Assembly: GCA_015146655.1 (NCBI GenBank)
Contig: VKHL01000035.1
Coordinates: 130,423-194,422, forward strand
DNA from: Ochromonas danica
Taxonomy: Eukaryota; Sar; Chrysophyceae; Chromulinales; Chromulinaceae
Reading direction: 5' to 3'
DNA length: 64,000 bases
Shown here: in pieces, positions 20,418 to 31,319 of the stretch
How the letters are laid out: each line of letters starts with the position of its first letter
Numbering within the stretch: the stretch's first letter is position 1
Notes under the pieces: generated by a model
The model's database searches: none
The model's input: only the letters and a program-made list of their open reading frames with translations
What the model was told of the DNA's origin: nothing
Translations under genes and position numbers: made by a program

Positions 20418-21998
20418 TTATCTGATCCACTGATGATATTCATTGTTGAACTCATAAGGAATACTCCATCCAGAAGCTCTGATAGACCCTTTCTTCAGAG
20501 TAGAAGACCACGTCACTTTTTCATTTAACAACAAAGCATCTAACATTTCTTCAGAAACACTCCTAGCCATAGTGAGGTCAACCATGTTCAGATTAGAAAG
20601 CTGCGATATTGCCCCAAGAGTCTCCCATCCACAATCTCTGATGATTAACCTCTCCAACAACTCACACGCCTTGATCAACTCACTCAGCAGCTTATCAGAA
20701 AAGTGGGTGTCTCTCAAGCTCAACTCCATCAGACTATCCACATGCTCTGTGATGGCTGCCAAAGTAGCATCAGTATACCGATTGTCAACTTTTGATAATA
20801 AAAGCAAACTGTTCAAATGGGGAAGATCCTGCAGTAGAGAGATCAAGGATGACTCAAGTGCTAAAGTCTGTAAATGAATCTCGTAAGGTTCCAGTAGAGA
20901 CTTCAGATTCCCCACTGGGTGATTGTAATCATCTCTCAGTCTTAAACTGACTTTCTTGTAGTGCCCTCTTCTCAATGCATGAGATAAACAAATAGCCCAA
21001 TCTTCACTATGACCTTCCACCTTTATTGACACAGAATTTCTCCTTTCCTCTGTCTCAATAATTCTGTCAACACTTCCAAGACTTCCAATAAATACATCCT
21101 GGAGATGTGGACACTGTTCATAGAGTCGCCGCAGAGTCTCTATGCTACATGGTTTACACTGAACGGTTGCTAAACGAGTCAACTTTGGACAGGATGCAGC
21201 AACTGAAACCACAAGATCCTCTGCATTGAAGCTCTTGTCTTCACCACTAACTTCCAGATCCTCCAACATGCCTCCTGATGAAGAGAGATAGGATATCAAG
21301 GAAGGCAACACCAGCAAAGGTTCATATCCCAAAGAGATACTCATTTCCCTCAGACATATCTGATTCTTAATTAGGGTGGATAGTACAATGAAATCTTTGG
21401 AAATACAGAGACCTCGCAAACTAGATGCATGCTTTGCGACAAAATCTCTCACCTTCATTTTAATTTCTTCATTTGGTTGGATAATATGAATAGTAATCTT
21501 GACAAGAGAATTTTCTTTTAATATCTCTATTAATGCTGACAAGACTACATCCCTGTTCGAGTTATTCATGAACACTGTCACTCCCTGTAGATTATGACAA
21601 TGACTCAAAAACACAGAGAGGTTGCTCTTCACATAACTATCATCAGAAGCGTATTCATCGGTACAAGATCTGTCTATCATAATAGATCGAAGAACAGGAC
21701 AGTAGGATTCCATGCCTAACAGTGCTGCAAGATCTTCTGGCACATTCAACTTAATTGGAAAGTCCTCCACAAAGAACACCTTACGAAACAATAGTCACTG
21801 ATAGAATATCTTCAGTTTGCCATTAGAAACGATCCACAAAAACTCAAATATCCTCAGATCAGTCAAAGAAGTCAACCATGCTTCTCGAACTCTCTTCCCC
21901 ACACAAGCTATATCCAAACTTGACCGGTCCTTCCATTCCAACCACTCTGAATATATACTATGAAGAATATCTCTAGGTAGACACCAGACAACACTCAT
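20418..21998 (-). CDS. F-box-like leucine-rich repeat protein, possibly interrupted by one in-frame TGA
   Basis: From ATG 21998 the frame reads an F-box-like start (LPRDILHSIYSEWLEWKDRSSLDIACVGKRVREAW), meets TGA at about 21796-21798, and continues in the same frame for 457 codons of cysteine-type LRRs (for example LMELSLRDTHFSDKLLSELIKACELLERLIIRDC). Substrate recognition in an SCF ubiquitin ligase is the usual role. The TGA may be removed by a 51-nt GT...AG intron that starts at GTTTCT and ends at CGTAAG, which keeps frame and has a TGAC branch-like motif, but its donor is weak. Otherwise the gene is a recent pseudogene or the LRR part starts at a downstream ATG. Upstream lies a (CAA)n repeat in the 5' flank. 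Confidence 0.65.
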
Positions 21999-22001
21999 CG
22001 A

Positions 22002-22011
22002 TAATAATAAT

Positions 22012-22061
<50 letters not shown>

Positions 22062-22062
22062 A
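22002..22062. repeat. Triplet repeat (AAC/AAT)n
   Basis: About 20 triplets, mostly AAC with AAT at both ends, lie just upstream of the F-box/LRR start on its 5' UTR side. They generate spurious poly-Leu, poly-Cys and poly-Tyr frames. Confidence 0.95.
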
Positions 22063-22318
22063 TAATAATAATATCAGTGACTGACTTATTGACAATTGTG
22101 TTGATTGTATTGATTGATTGATTGTTGATTGATTGTTGGGTTGTCTCTAGGTCTTCATCAAAACTCACATTTTGCTCACTAAATCCGACAATTTGCTCTT
22201 CCTGTGGTAACTTAAGAAGAGAGAGAGAGCGGACAGTTTCTTCCACTCGGCTGCTGACTGATATTTGGATCAACAACAACATTAACAGAGAGAACAAGAG
22301 AAAGAAGAAGAAGAAGAA

Positions 22319-24955
22319 ATGAAAAATAGAAGCTTTTCTATGACTTCTTCAGTTCCCAATGGTGGTGGTAGTTTAAGTAATCTACTTCGACAAGAAAGTC
22401 AGAAAAATCTACGAAAACAAACCACCGTTACTACTACTACTACCAACAATACACCTCATAACAACAATACTCATAGTCATAATCACAGTCATAGCATAGT
22501 ACAGCTATCTGAACCATCTGCACTACTACAGCAATTGATGACACCTTCCCGTGGGGGACCTTCCAGTCGACCCAACAGTCCTCTCAACAAGTCTCTGCCC
22601 TATCCCTCCAGCCCCAGTCCCTCTAACCCCAACCCCTCCAACCCTAACCCTAGCTCTAGCCTCAGCCCTAATCGTGCTCCTCAACAACCGAGTCTTCTCT
22701 CTACCAGTATCTCTTTACCTGTCATTCAATCTAAAAAGCAATCTGCTTTTGCTAATACATTAAAACTATACAATCAACCTCAAGATGAGGTCTATAGTCG
22801 ATTAAGTGGTCTTGTAGAGAATGTGAACTCATCTGGTTTATTTTCTGATCGTGTTAGTCCCATGCGTCCTTTATCACTCTGTGTTCGTTGTAGTAAACAT
22901 GCTTCTTTATGTATGGCTTGTGCAGAAGAAGATTGTGTACGTACAGTAACATTTTATCGTAAAACACGTGCAGCAGGTGCAGCAACACTTTTCACCAAAG
23001 CCTTTGTAGAAGCTGGTAATACAAAAGTGATTAAATTTATTGCTTTTCGTTTAATGAAGAATAGTTTTCAAGCACGTAAACGTGAGACATTAAAGAAACG
23101 ATCTGTTGTTGAGAAGTTATTTGGTACTAACCTTGTCTATCTACCTTTTACAGCTTGGAGAAGATATACGAAACAAAATATTATTAAACGTAAAGATAAA
23201 ACTATAACAAAGTTATCAGATCGTATAAAACATTTAGAAGAGATTTTATTAGAACGTGAGATGAAATTAAATAAACAAACACAAGAGATCTTATCATTAC
23301 AAGAGAATGAGAAAGAACTATTACATCAAATAGAAACAAGAGATTCTAAAATAGAAGAATTATATATTCAATTAAAAGAAGAACAATCTCGTGTTATAGC
23401 ATTAAGTACCTTAACAAAACCAATTGAAGCTTATTCAACAACTATGAATTCTTTATTACAAGAGAAATTAATAGAAATTAATCATTATCTTCATATTGCT
23501 GCAACAACTTCTATAGGATATGATTATTCACATATCTTTCAAGATAGTGTCTTAATAGATATGGGGAAAGCAGCTAATGAACGATTAACTTTACCTATTA
23601 CAGCAGGTAGACAAACTACAAAAGCTGCTACTAATAAAACTATGGCATCAACACAACAGATTCTTCTAGATTGGGCAAATACTATTTCTCTTACAGCTGA
23701 TAACTTTATTGAATCTTCTACAGGAAAGTTACTTTCTAATTTCTTACCACCACATCAACCATTAGAATCTTTAAATGATTTAAGAAATGGAAAAGTATTA
23801 ACACGACTTGTTGTTGGTATTATCTATGATCGTACAATGTTAAGAAAAACATTAGAATCACGTAATAAATCACAATCAACTTTACAAACGAAATCATGGA
23901 TTGAACCAAGAATAGATATTGATGATTTAAATGAAATTAAAAAGCAAGAAGGACATACAATGGATTTAATTACATTTATATTGAAAATTGCAAATCGTTC
24001 TTTAGATTTACCAGTTTTTAAACCTTTAGATGTCTTTTCTGGTAAACAAACAACAATCTTAGCACTTGCTATAGGATTATTAAATGCATCCATTCCAACA
24101 ATAAATCGTACAGGGAAAGATGCTGTAGAAAAGTTTATTAGTAAATATTATACTCTAGCAGAGGATATAACACAGTTACAAGGTCAACAAGATGCTATTC
24201 GATCTATCTCTCAAATATCTCATTTCTTCAATCAAGAAGGAGATCATACATTGAGAGGTTCTATGGATTCTCATGATTCTGTTCCTCATGTACAAATATC
24301 ATCTAATTCCGAGGATAGAGCAATTAGATTATCAAAAGAGGAAGAACATCATCAACAAAACCAGAGCATTACAATACATCATAATCACTTGCAGCCAAGT
24401 TCTGCTGGTGATGGAAATGCTCATAACCATGATAGATCTTTAACAAGTCCGGCAGAGGACATGGTATCTACGACTGCGCATAATGGAATCAATACCACAG
24501 AAAAGGAAGACGCTAATCAACCTCATTCTGCTGATGATGCGAAGCAACATGAGAGCTTATTGGTATTTCATCCAATAGACACGTCAGCCATTCAGCTCCC
24601 TGCAGCGATGAAGCAAGAAGTTGAAGCAAAAGTTGCTAGTCATCATCTGCATTCATCTTCTACCACTATCGCAACACCCAGAGCATATACACCTTCATCC
24701 CGTAAACGGAAGTTGATGAAAACAAATGGAAAACAATATAAAGAGCTTTGCTCTGTGTTAGATGAATTTATCAAGAATGAAGAAGATCATAAGACTTTAG
24801 AGTTATCAACCAAGTTACTTGAAATTAGTAACAAACTCTCTGATTTGCAAACTGCTGTCTTCTCACACCGAGATGCTCATGAGAAAGGAATTGCTTTTAC
24901 CACAGAATTAAGACAGTATGTATTGAATACCTTTATCAATTCAACAGTTGGATGA
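22319..24955 (+). CDS. Coiled-coil protein with Cys-rich motif and calponin-homology-like region
   Basis: An intronless frame of 878 residues. Residues 1-160 are Ser/Asn/Pro-rich, including repeated NPNPSNPNPS. A short CxxCxxHxxLCxxC motif follows at about 190-205. Next come basic helices with AFRLMKNSF and PFTAWRRYTK, which look like the tryptophan-bearing helices of axonemal or centriolar coiled-coil proteins. A long coiled coil spans about 295-365. A CH-like domain spans about 455-620 (ILLDWANTISL...LNDLRNGKVLTRLV, then FSGKQTTILALAIGLLN). The tail is again disordered with a final helix. I infer a cytoskeletal or flagellar structural protein; no exact family is recognised. It diverges from the F-box/LRR gene. 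Confidence 0.72.
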   Translation: MKNRSFSMTSSVPNGGGSLSNLLRQESQKNLRKQTTVTTTTTNNTPHNNNTHSHNHSHSIVQLSEPSALLQQLMTPSRGGPSSRPNSPLNKSLPYPSSPSPSNPNPSNPNPSSSLSPNRAPQQPSLLSTSISLPVIQSKKQSAFANTLKLYNQPQDEVYSRLSGLVENVNSSGLFSDRVSPMRPLSLCVRCSKHASLCMACAEEDCVRTVTFYRKTRAAGAATLFTKAFVEAGNTKVIKFIAFRLMKNSFQARKRETLKKRSVVEKLFGTNLVYLPFTAWRRYTKQNIIKRKDKTITKLSDRIKHLEEILLEREMKLNKQTQEILSLQENEKELLHQIETRDSKIEELYIQLKEEQSRVIALSTLTKPIEAYSTTMNSLLQEKLIEINHYLHIAATTSIGYDYSHIFQDSVLIDMGKAANERLTLPITAGRQTTKAATNKTMASTQQILLDWANTISLTADNFIESSTGKLLSNFLPPHQPLESLNDLRNGKVLTRLVVGIIYDRTMLRKTLESRNKSQSTLQTKSWIEPRIDIDDLNEIKKQEGHTMDLITFILKIANRSLDLPVFKPLDVFSGKQTTILALAIGLLNASIPTINRTGKDAVEKFISKYYTLAEDITQLQGQQDAIRSISQISHFFNQEGDHTLRGSMDSHDSVPHVQISSNSEDRAIRLSKEEEHHQQNQSITIHHNHLQPSSAGDGNAHNHDRSLTSPAEDMVSTTAHNGINTTEKEDANQPHSADDAKQHESLLVFHPIDTSAIQLPAAMKQEVEAKVASHHLHSSSTTIATPRAYTPSSRKRKLMKTNGKQYKELCSVLDEFIKNEEDHKTLELSTKLLEISNKLSDLQTAVFSHRDAHEKGIAFTTELRQYVLNTFINSTVG

Positions 24956-25415
24956 TTGATGATGGTGATTTACCAACATGCGAGGCTTAGCTTGTTCTAA
25001 ACTAAACTCCAACACAATAAATACTACACACAGGTTTTTTAATTTAATGATTTACAGAGGCAGAAAAGCAATAACGGATGCATATCTACTTAGCATGCAC
25101 CTTTTGTGGATGGTAAAAAGAATGCTGACATTCCATCACCTCTACAGGGAAACCCAAAATATGGATGTTGTGTACTGTGTCAGAGAATGACAAGCAGACA
25201 ATGTTCAAGAGAACAACCACTTTTTATGCAGAGTGTTATCGGTCAGTACCTATGTACAGCACATGGAAGGAAGAGAAAGGGAAATAACCTCAGGCACTGA
25301 GGCATTGCTTTCAAGGCACCACAAAGTGATCATAGAGAATGAAAGAGTATTGCACACATGCACCACAAAAGGCAAAAACAGAAACAAGCGATAATCAGTT
25401 GATCTTCAGCATTGA
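24956..25415. other. Intergenic with a possible Cys/His-rich terminal exon
   Basis: Between convergent genes. Its only notable content is the plus-strand segment 25094-25300 described separately; the rest shows nothing recognisable. Confidence 0.4.
25094..25300 (+). pseudogene. Possible orphan 3' exon encoding a Cys/His cluster
   Basis: After an acceptor-like TTAG at 25090-25093, 68 codons are open to TGA 25298-25300. The product carries CCVLCQR, then SRQC and YLCTAHGRKRKG, i.e. a C-x2-C ... C ... C-x2-H arrangement that could bind zinc, with a basic end. No start codon or upstream exon was found. It loosely resembles the C-terminal zinc ribbon of piggyBac-type DNA transposases, so a decayed transposase end is one option; chance is another. 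Confidence 0.25.
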
Positions 25416-26888
25416 TCATTGGTCATTCTCTTCACCTTGAACAGGGCATCCCAAAACTTTGGACAGTCTTTCAGTGGTGGTCATCAAGAGTTCTTCAGGA
25501 ACCAAAGTACAATTAGTCATGGCAGTAGAGATATTTAAAGAAGGTATACTTGTCTCCACACGACTCATGGCAGAAACAATACCCGTCTCATTGAAACCAA
25601 TCGTTCGACCACAAAGCTTTATAATCTTCCAACGTTGTGGAGAGCGTGTCAATAGATGAGATGGGAAAGAGTAAATATCATCTTCCTCCATCAACAAAGT
25701 AATTTCACTTCCTTGCTGCCAAAGCCCCCACATAAATGAGGCTTTGTGCAGATAAAGCGGAGGAATAACTTTCGTCAATTTCACCTCTGGCAATATAACG
25801 GAAGAAGACCCTTCCTTTTCAGTATCTGCAATCAATTTCTCCAAAGGGTTGAATCTCGCATCAAACAATAAAAGCTTGGTCTATAAACAAAGACAAGACA
25901 TTATTCACACGAACTAATCTCAATCGAAGATGAGGTTATTGCAACTTACCAATGCTCTAGAGCATTCTTCCCAGCTTTTATCATCATCAACATGGAGTCT
26001 GGCAAGAATAACAGGCTGAGGAAGGAGGCACAGTTTGAATCCATTAGAAGCCAATAAAGGACGAGCACGATCAGTGGACACATTGTCTCCTGATGAGGTT
26101 TCAGGAGGGGCTTCATCATCAACAATAGCAAGAGAAGATTCACCATTATTAGACTGCAACCATTTCACATCAACAAAAGGCACAGAATGATCATCAGCCT
26201 GATCAACATCATCCACAGGAAGTCGAGGCGAAATAGGGTTGATTTTCTTAGAATCTACTGGTCCGCTCTTTCCAGAGTTATTATTGATAGGAAGACATTT
26301 AGCGAGTGGAGTCTTCAAAGCACATGATGAAGAATCAATTTGTTTCTGATTACTTAATCGACAAGCTTCTTCCAAGAGAGCAGAGGCTTTTAATGGATCT
26401 TCGAACGCTTTCAAAATATGACAAGCAGTGTCAACCTTTCGGGCTTCTATTAGAAAGACTTCAGCTTCGAATGTCGATATATGAAATATACTTAAACCTT
26501 GACTAGATAATGCATTAGCAAGGCAGTAAACTGCCCCAGGTATCTCATCAGCTGATCCTTTTGTTTGAATCACGAAAGCTCGCCAAAATCCTTCACTAGA
26601 TGTGAATTCTTCAGGTCGGATCAAGAAACTTAATGTGGCAAATGATTGTGGATCACAAACAATACTTAAGCCATCATCATCCATGAGTAAGCTTCGAAAA
26701 GAGGTAATGTGAGATGGTCGCTCCATTAAATATTTTGACATTATCCACCAGGAGCATTTTGAAACATATTGAGTTGGAACTGACATAATGACAAGATCTC
26801 CAGCAAGTAAAGTGATTTCGAAGGCTCCATTAGATAAGATATCCGCCGATGGACTACCACCATTCGAAGGTTGACGATTTTCTTGCAT
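25416..26888 (-). CDS. CASTOR-like tandem ACT-domain protein
   Basis: Exons 26888-25950 and 25880-25416 (69-nt phase-0 intron) encode 467 residues; ATG 26888 is the first in frame. The N-terminal half has LLMDDDGLSIV, then FWRAFVIQT...IPGAVYCLANALSSQGLSIFHISTFEAEVFLIEARKVDTACHIL, the typical ACT_7 pattern of metazoan CASTOR1/GATSL. The C-terminal half repeats it: WKIIKLCGRTIGFNETGIVSAMSRV...IPSLNISTAMTNCTLVPEEL, matching the GFDETGIVRALS motif of CASTOR. A Ser/Asp-rich linker of about 100 residues separates them. CASTOR1 senses arginine upstream of GATOR2-TORC1. Whether the algal protein binds arginine is unknown; an amino-acid sensor is the inference. Confidence 0.78.
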
Positions 26889-28253
26889 TTTAATAATGAA
26901 TATATCAACCAAGAATAAAGTTCAATTCAATCAATTGAGAATCTGTTTACAAGAAACCGAAAGAGATTTCTTGTTCTTCTTGCTGAATTTGCTGGGAAAA
27001 GAAGAAGCAAGAAGAAGACCCCCTTTGGTTGGTCCGAGGTGGTGAAGCGAAGAGCTGAATCCTCTCTGCTGGCTGTTGTGCTGGCTGCATACAGCACAGC
27101 AGCAGCGGCTCTCTTTGGGGAGGAGGGAGAGAACTTTCTGCGAACGGTCAGCGCCGTTTCTACTCTCCCACACACACTGCACACGCCGTCATCACCACCA
27201 CATCATCATCACCAACCATCCGCACTAGGAGTTATAAATCCTCTTTTCAGAGGTTTGAAATAGTCAATTCCGAGGTTTGAAACAGGGGAACAGACCGCGT
27301 CGGGAAGGTCTTCAACTTCTGTTGGTCTTCAACTTCTCCTGCACTTTTGACGGTGACTTGCGATTTGATGAAAAGCCTCGCTTTCAGAACCTCTTTTAGG
27401 TCAAGCATGCGTCGCGTCTGTTCTCCTAACGCTTGTTAACAAACTTCCAATGGATCAAAACCAATCAATGGGCATTCACCAACAAGGTTTTTGAGAAGTG
27501 ATGATTGGCGAGAAGGCTCTCATAATCCAGATCGGCAACATGCACTCTCCTCAATAATTCTGATCCTGACAAGCAAAAGGAACAGCCTCAAGCGTTTCAA
27601 ATGTTTTCCCAAGGCCTGACCGCATAGCATAGCATAGCATTGCTTGTGCAAGAGCTAGAGCTGCAATGGAGAGGAGTGGAAAAGGGGAAGATTTGACAAA
27701 ACTAACGCTGTTGAGAATGAAACTGTCTTTATATCAAGTTACATGTACGCATGCATTAGACGTAAAGTGCACCACATTAGTTAGCGAGCTTGCTGTTGCT
27801 AAACGACATAATTTTATACCTATTAGTGTATTATTTAAAAGCCTTGGAATTGCCTATTGGAAAGACAGGATTAGCGGGGAGCCAAAAGGATCGCTTACGA
27901 TAAAGAATGTATCGCTGGGTTTACCTTGGGGTTTCTACTCTACCTGTCTTAAACAAAATTAAATAGTGGAGGCTCTTAGAGATAAAGATATCCGCCCCCC
28001 CCCCCCCTCCCCAAACCAGCAGGAGGAATTCTACGTACATTGATAACGAAGAAATAAAGAGAAATCTCTTCAAGTCACTAGAAATAAGGGTTTATAGATG
28101 CGTAATTTGTAATTTGTGCAGCTGGCATGATGCGCGTTTTTGACGCAACCAGACTGTTTTTGTTGGTGGTGCTGCTGTGTGCTGGCGACAAGACAGAGTC
28201 ACATTCGATCACTTTTCCTGGATTTCATTTTACTCCACGGCCAATACGGGGAA
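26889..28253. other. Long gene-poor interval, about 1.36 kb
   Basis: It holds three to four TAGCA pentamers at about 27623-27643, an unassigned plus-strand open frame at 27666-27962 (separate entry) and a poly-C tract at about 27996-28008. The part near 27000-27260 is purine/pyrimidine-mixed and looks like promoter or 5' UTR of the CASTOR-like gene. No RNA gene recognised. Confidence 0.45.
27666..27962 (+). other. Unassigned open frame of 98 codons
   Basis: ATG at 27666 and stop TAA at 27960-27962. The second half (NFIPISVLFKSLGIAYWKDRISGEPKG...) looks more protein-like than the usual chance frames here. No family is recognised and no splice partner was found. It could be a fragment of an organellar, bacterial or mobile-element gene. 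Confidence 0.2.
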
Positions 28254-28529
28254 ATGGAAAGCAATGAGAGCAAGTCTGATGATAATGAGATGCAATCTGT
28301 GCCTTCCAGTCAAACTAATATAAAGGAGACTCAAAAGGAAGTGGATGAGATTTTCAAGCAAGTTCTTCTGGCAAAATTTAAGTTAGCAACTCTAAAGAGG
28401 AAAAGACGATTACTTTTGGAGGAATTACATCGCCAATGTCTTGAAGGAGAATTGGAGCCCAAGAAGCGCTTGAAACCTTTCTTTGACAAATGCAAAAAGA
28501 ACAAAATCAATGTCGTCCAGCCGTCGTAG
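28254..28529 (+). CDS. Small coiled-coil protein, unknown function
   Basis: From ATG 28254, 91 residues: an acidic Ser/Asn-rich start, then a continuous basic amphipathic helix (EVDEIFKQVLLAKFKLATLKRKRRLLLEEL shows heptads), and a Lys-rich tail. The longer frame from 28140 lacks an ATG at its start and reads Cys/Trp-rich, so the downstream ATG is preferred. A leucine-zipper-like or complex-assembly subunit is possible. Convergent to the capping-protein gene. Confidence 0.5.
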   Translation: MESNESKSDDNEMQSVPSSQTNIKETQKEVDEIFKQVLLAKFKLATLKRKRRLLLEELHRQCLEGELEPKKRLKPFFDKCKKNKINVVQPS

Positions 28530-28661
28530 AACTAACACCTTCTATTAATCCTCTTTGATAGATGGGTTTGTATATATAACATTATGAATATAAATAAATA
28601 TGTCTCAATGAGAATCATTGCTGTTATTTAAAGTTAAGTAAATAAGATGCAAGCAAATTAT

Positions 28662-29902
28662 TTATTTTCTCATCTGTCGGGTGAGACGCACGGCATTAAC
28701 ATTCCATTCCATCTTTGACTTCGTAATAGGCATGATTCTACGCATGGATCGGATCGTCTCACTGTTCATGTTTCCATACACATCTTCCAAGCCACCTTGC
28801 AAGGCATTCTCTTCGGCCTATATTTCAGAAGAAGCAACACATATCACAGTCATGACTCGATCTCCAACAGAGAGACAAGGAAGGAACTTACCCGAATACG
28901 CTCGAAGATAACTTTGGCTAAATCTGATTCAGTTGAATATTCCAAAGTTTGAGTGGGAATAATTTTTGTCGACTGCATTTGAAGGTTTCCATCCTCGAAG
29001 TAGTGAACATGGATCTTAATCTCGCCTGTTAAAGTCACTGCGTTGGCTGAAGTTTTCGCTACTGCCCATGTGGACGTCCAACGACCACTCCAAAAGCTTC
29101 GAAGGTTAACCTTTTCACCAGAAACTAGAATAGAGATCACCCCGTCTCGAGCAAAGACACCTGCTGCTGATTGTTCGGCGAGATAATTGGCCTTCACATA
29201 GGTTTCAGAAACAAGTTGCAATTCTTGACGAAGGACCTCTAAACTTTCATCACTTGGGTAAGGCAAACTATCCTCTCTTGTGGTCTAATAGTAAAGATGT
29301 AAGAGGTTGTTGAATATACGGAGAAAGGAAAGCTTACCAGAGTGAGGTGATCCACAGCGAAAGTAGCCTTTGAACTTGGATCATAGTAATGGCTTGCATC
29401 AACCTCTCCTACAGTAGTTAAAACAGCCTATAATGAGAAAAGCAAAGGAGAGATGAAAACAAAGACCCACAGAATATGAAAAACGAGAGAATGGGTATTA
29501 CCTTCCGACCAGAGGGAGTGGTAACAACCTTTCCTGTCTTAATATTAGCAGCACGTGCTATTCCAGCTGCTACAGAGTCAGGAATAATTTTCTCGGGGAT
29601 AATTTTCCTAACATCTATTAAGAACAAAAGCATTATGAGAAGAAAGTCAATAAAAGCCCTGCTGAAACAAAGGGGAAAATTGTTTTACTAACCTGCCAAG
29701 ATCTCATTGAATTGACCAGGAGGACTACTTAAGAGATAATGTTGTGCAATTTGTAACTTCTCTTCCTCAGAGATCTTTATAAGAGGAAAGTTAATGAAGA
29801 AAAAAAAGGGCAAGAACAAATTAGGAAGAAATAATGAATGTTAGTGAAAAGAGAATGCTAATGTTATACCTCTTCAATTAATTCTTCTTCTGCGTCACTC
29901 AT
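28662..29902 (-). CDS. CAPZA: F-actin-capping protein subunit alpha
   Basis: Six exons, 29902-29870, 29774-29693, 29614-29502, 29427-29338, 29284-28892 and 28817-28662, encode 288 residues, the usual length (about 286). Family landmarks are LLSSPPGQFNEILADVRKII near the N-terminus, SHYYDPSSKATFAVDHL in the middle, FWSGRWTSTWAV, IKIHVHYFEDGNLQMQSTKII, and the C-terminal tentacle SMRRIMPITKSKMEWN. The protein pairs with the beta subunit and caps actin barbed ends. All introns are 53-95 nt with consensus ends. The short first exon (MSDAEEELIEE) carries the initiator ATG. It diverges from the first LON gene, with about 260 bp shared upstream DNA. Confidence 0.93.
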
Positions 29903-30163
29903 CACTATTTAAATGGAAAATCTTAACAAGAAGATTGTAGAGTAAGTAATAGAAGGATTGAATCAGACCAACTAATGAAAGGCAAGAAGATCGATCCGAT
30001 CGACCAACAGAGAGAGATCTTCCTTCACACTGTCAACACTGTTGTTTCTTCACGCGTTTTTCAAAACGAAAACTTGTTTCTTCTGCCATAAGATGAACGC
30101 GTTTGTTGCCACATCATTTTGTGTTGGCAAGTCAGCTCTCATATCGTAATAGAAAACAAAGTG

Positions 30164-31319
30164 ATGACATCTTCTTCTGTTTTTCTCTTTTTGCTAATTG
30201 CCACCAGTTCTTATCTTTCAGATGCCTTTAAACGATTATCGACCTATAGTAAAGCTTTAGAAAACCATGTCTTTTGCAGTCATCGACAACATTGGGCTCT
30301 TTCTGCCCAATTACGAAGTGAAGAACTCTCCTTATGGAAGGAGCAAGTCGAATATGTTGATTTAAATGCTCCATTGATTTCTTCTCCTTCGAATACTGTT
30401 CGTACACTCCCACTTTTCCTTCTTGGTAAACCTTTTTTCCCTGAAGGAGGAACTATTCTCAATGTCTTTGAGATGCGCTACAGGTAAGAATTATTGCATG
30501 AAACTAGTAAGATAAGGAATGTTTCATTACACAGTCTGATACTAATTGTTCTCCTAATCTCTTATTGATCTTTAACTGGTGTGTTCTAGACAACTCATGT
30601 ATGATATTGCGAAAAACGATGACGTATTTGGTTACATTCACACCAACGGCGCTACGGGTCAAATTGCACGTATTGGAACCTTATGCAAAGTAGTTGAACG
30701 TCAACTTCTTGAAGATGGTAGACAATATATTGCTTTACAAGGTATTGGGAGATTCCAGGTGAATAAGATTGAGAAGACCTTGCCTTATGTCGTTGCGGAG
30801 GTGGAGACTGGCATTGAAGATGATCCTCCTAAGGAGGACAATGAGAAACTCCTTGAGGAATTAGAACGAAATGTCTATGATGCTGTTAAATATTATGTGA
30901 GGTTAATGCGTACACATAGTAGTAATCGTGATTTGGTGCTACCCATCGCTGTCAAGGCTAATCGACCTACTGTGACAGCCACCGAGAATGGTGAACGAAG
31001 TATTGCAGAACGTCGAACAGCATTCAGCTTTGCACTTTGCAATATGATTCAAATGACTCAAGATCGAGAAGCACAACTCATGTTACAAACTCGAGATACA
31101 AAGAAAAGATTGATGGTTGAGAAGGAAATTCTATCAAAAGCTTCGGAGTTAATTGGAGATCAATTGGTGGCTATGCAGATTATTACTTCTGCACAAAGGG
31201 ATATGATCCAATCAACTACTTTTGGGGATCCTTTTGATAATGATATTTTGCCAAAGGAAACAGAAGAAGTAGTCGAGGATAAAGAGAAAGATGAGTGGGA
31301 TTTGTCTAATATGATGTGA
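30164..31319 (+). CDS. LON substrate-binding-domain protein with plastid presequence (copy 1)
   Basis: Exons 30164-30483 and 30590-31319 encode 349 residues. Residues 1-21 are a signal peptide (VFLFLLIATSSYL) ending SDA|FKRLS, a textbook phenylalanine-at-+1 motif for complex red-derived plastids. The mature part is a PUA-like LON N-terminal domain: LPLFLLGKPFFPEGGTILNVFEMRYRQL, then TGQIARIGTLCKVVERQLLEDGRQYIALQGIGRF. A helical region follows, with LMLQTRDTKKRLMVE, and an acidic C-terminus. No AAA+ ATPase or Ser-Lys protease domain is present, so it is a stand-alone substrate-binding adaptor-like protein, as also found in plant plastids. The next gene is its diverged tandem paralog. Confidence 0.85.

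Noticed and set aside
20418-21998. The in-frame TGA as a selenocysteine codon
   Set aside because: The position is in an LRR protein with no redox motif and no selenoprotein-like context. An intron or a recent stop is simpler.
22002-22062. The AAC/AAT triplet run as a poly-amino-acid coding segment
   Set aside because: It lies upstream of the first good ATG of the F-box/LRR gene and its frames give only homopolymers; it is best read as a 5' flanking repeat.
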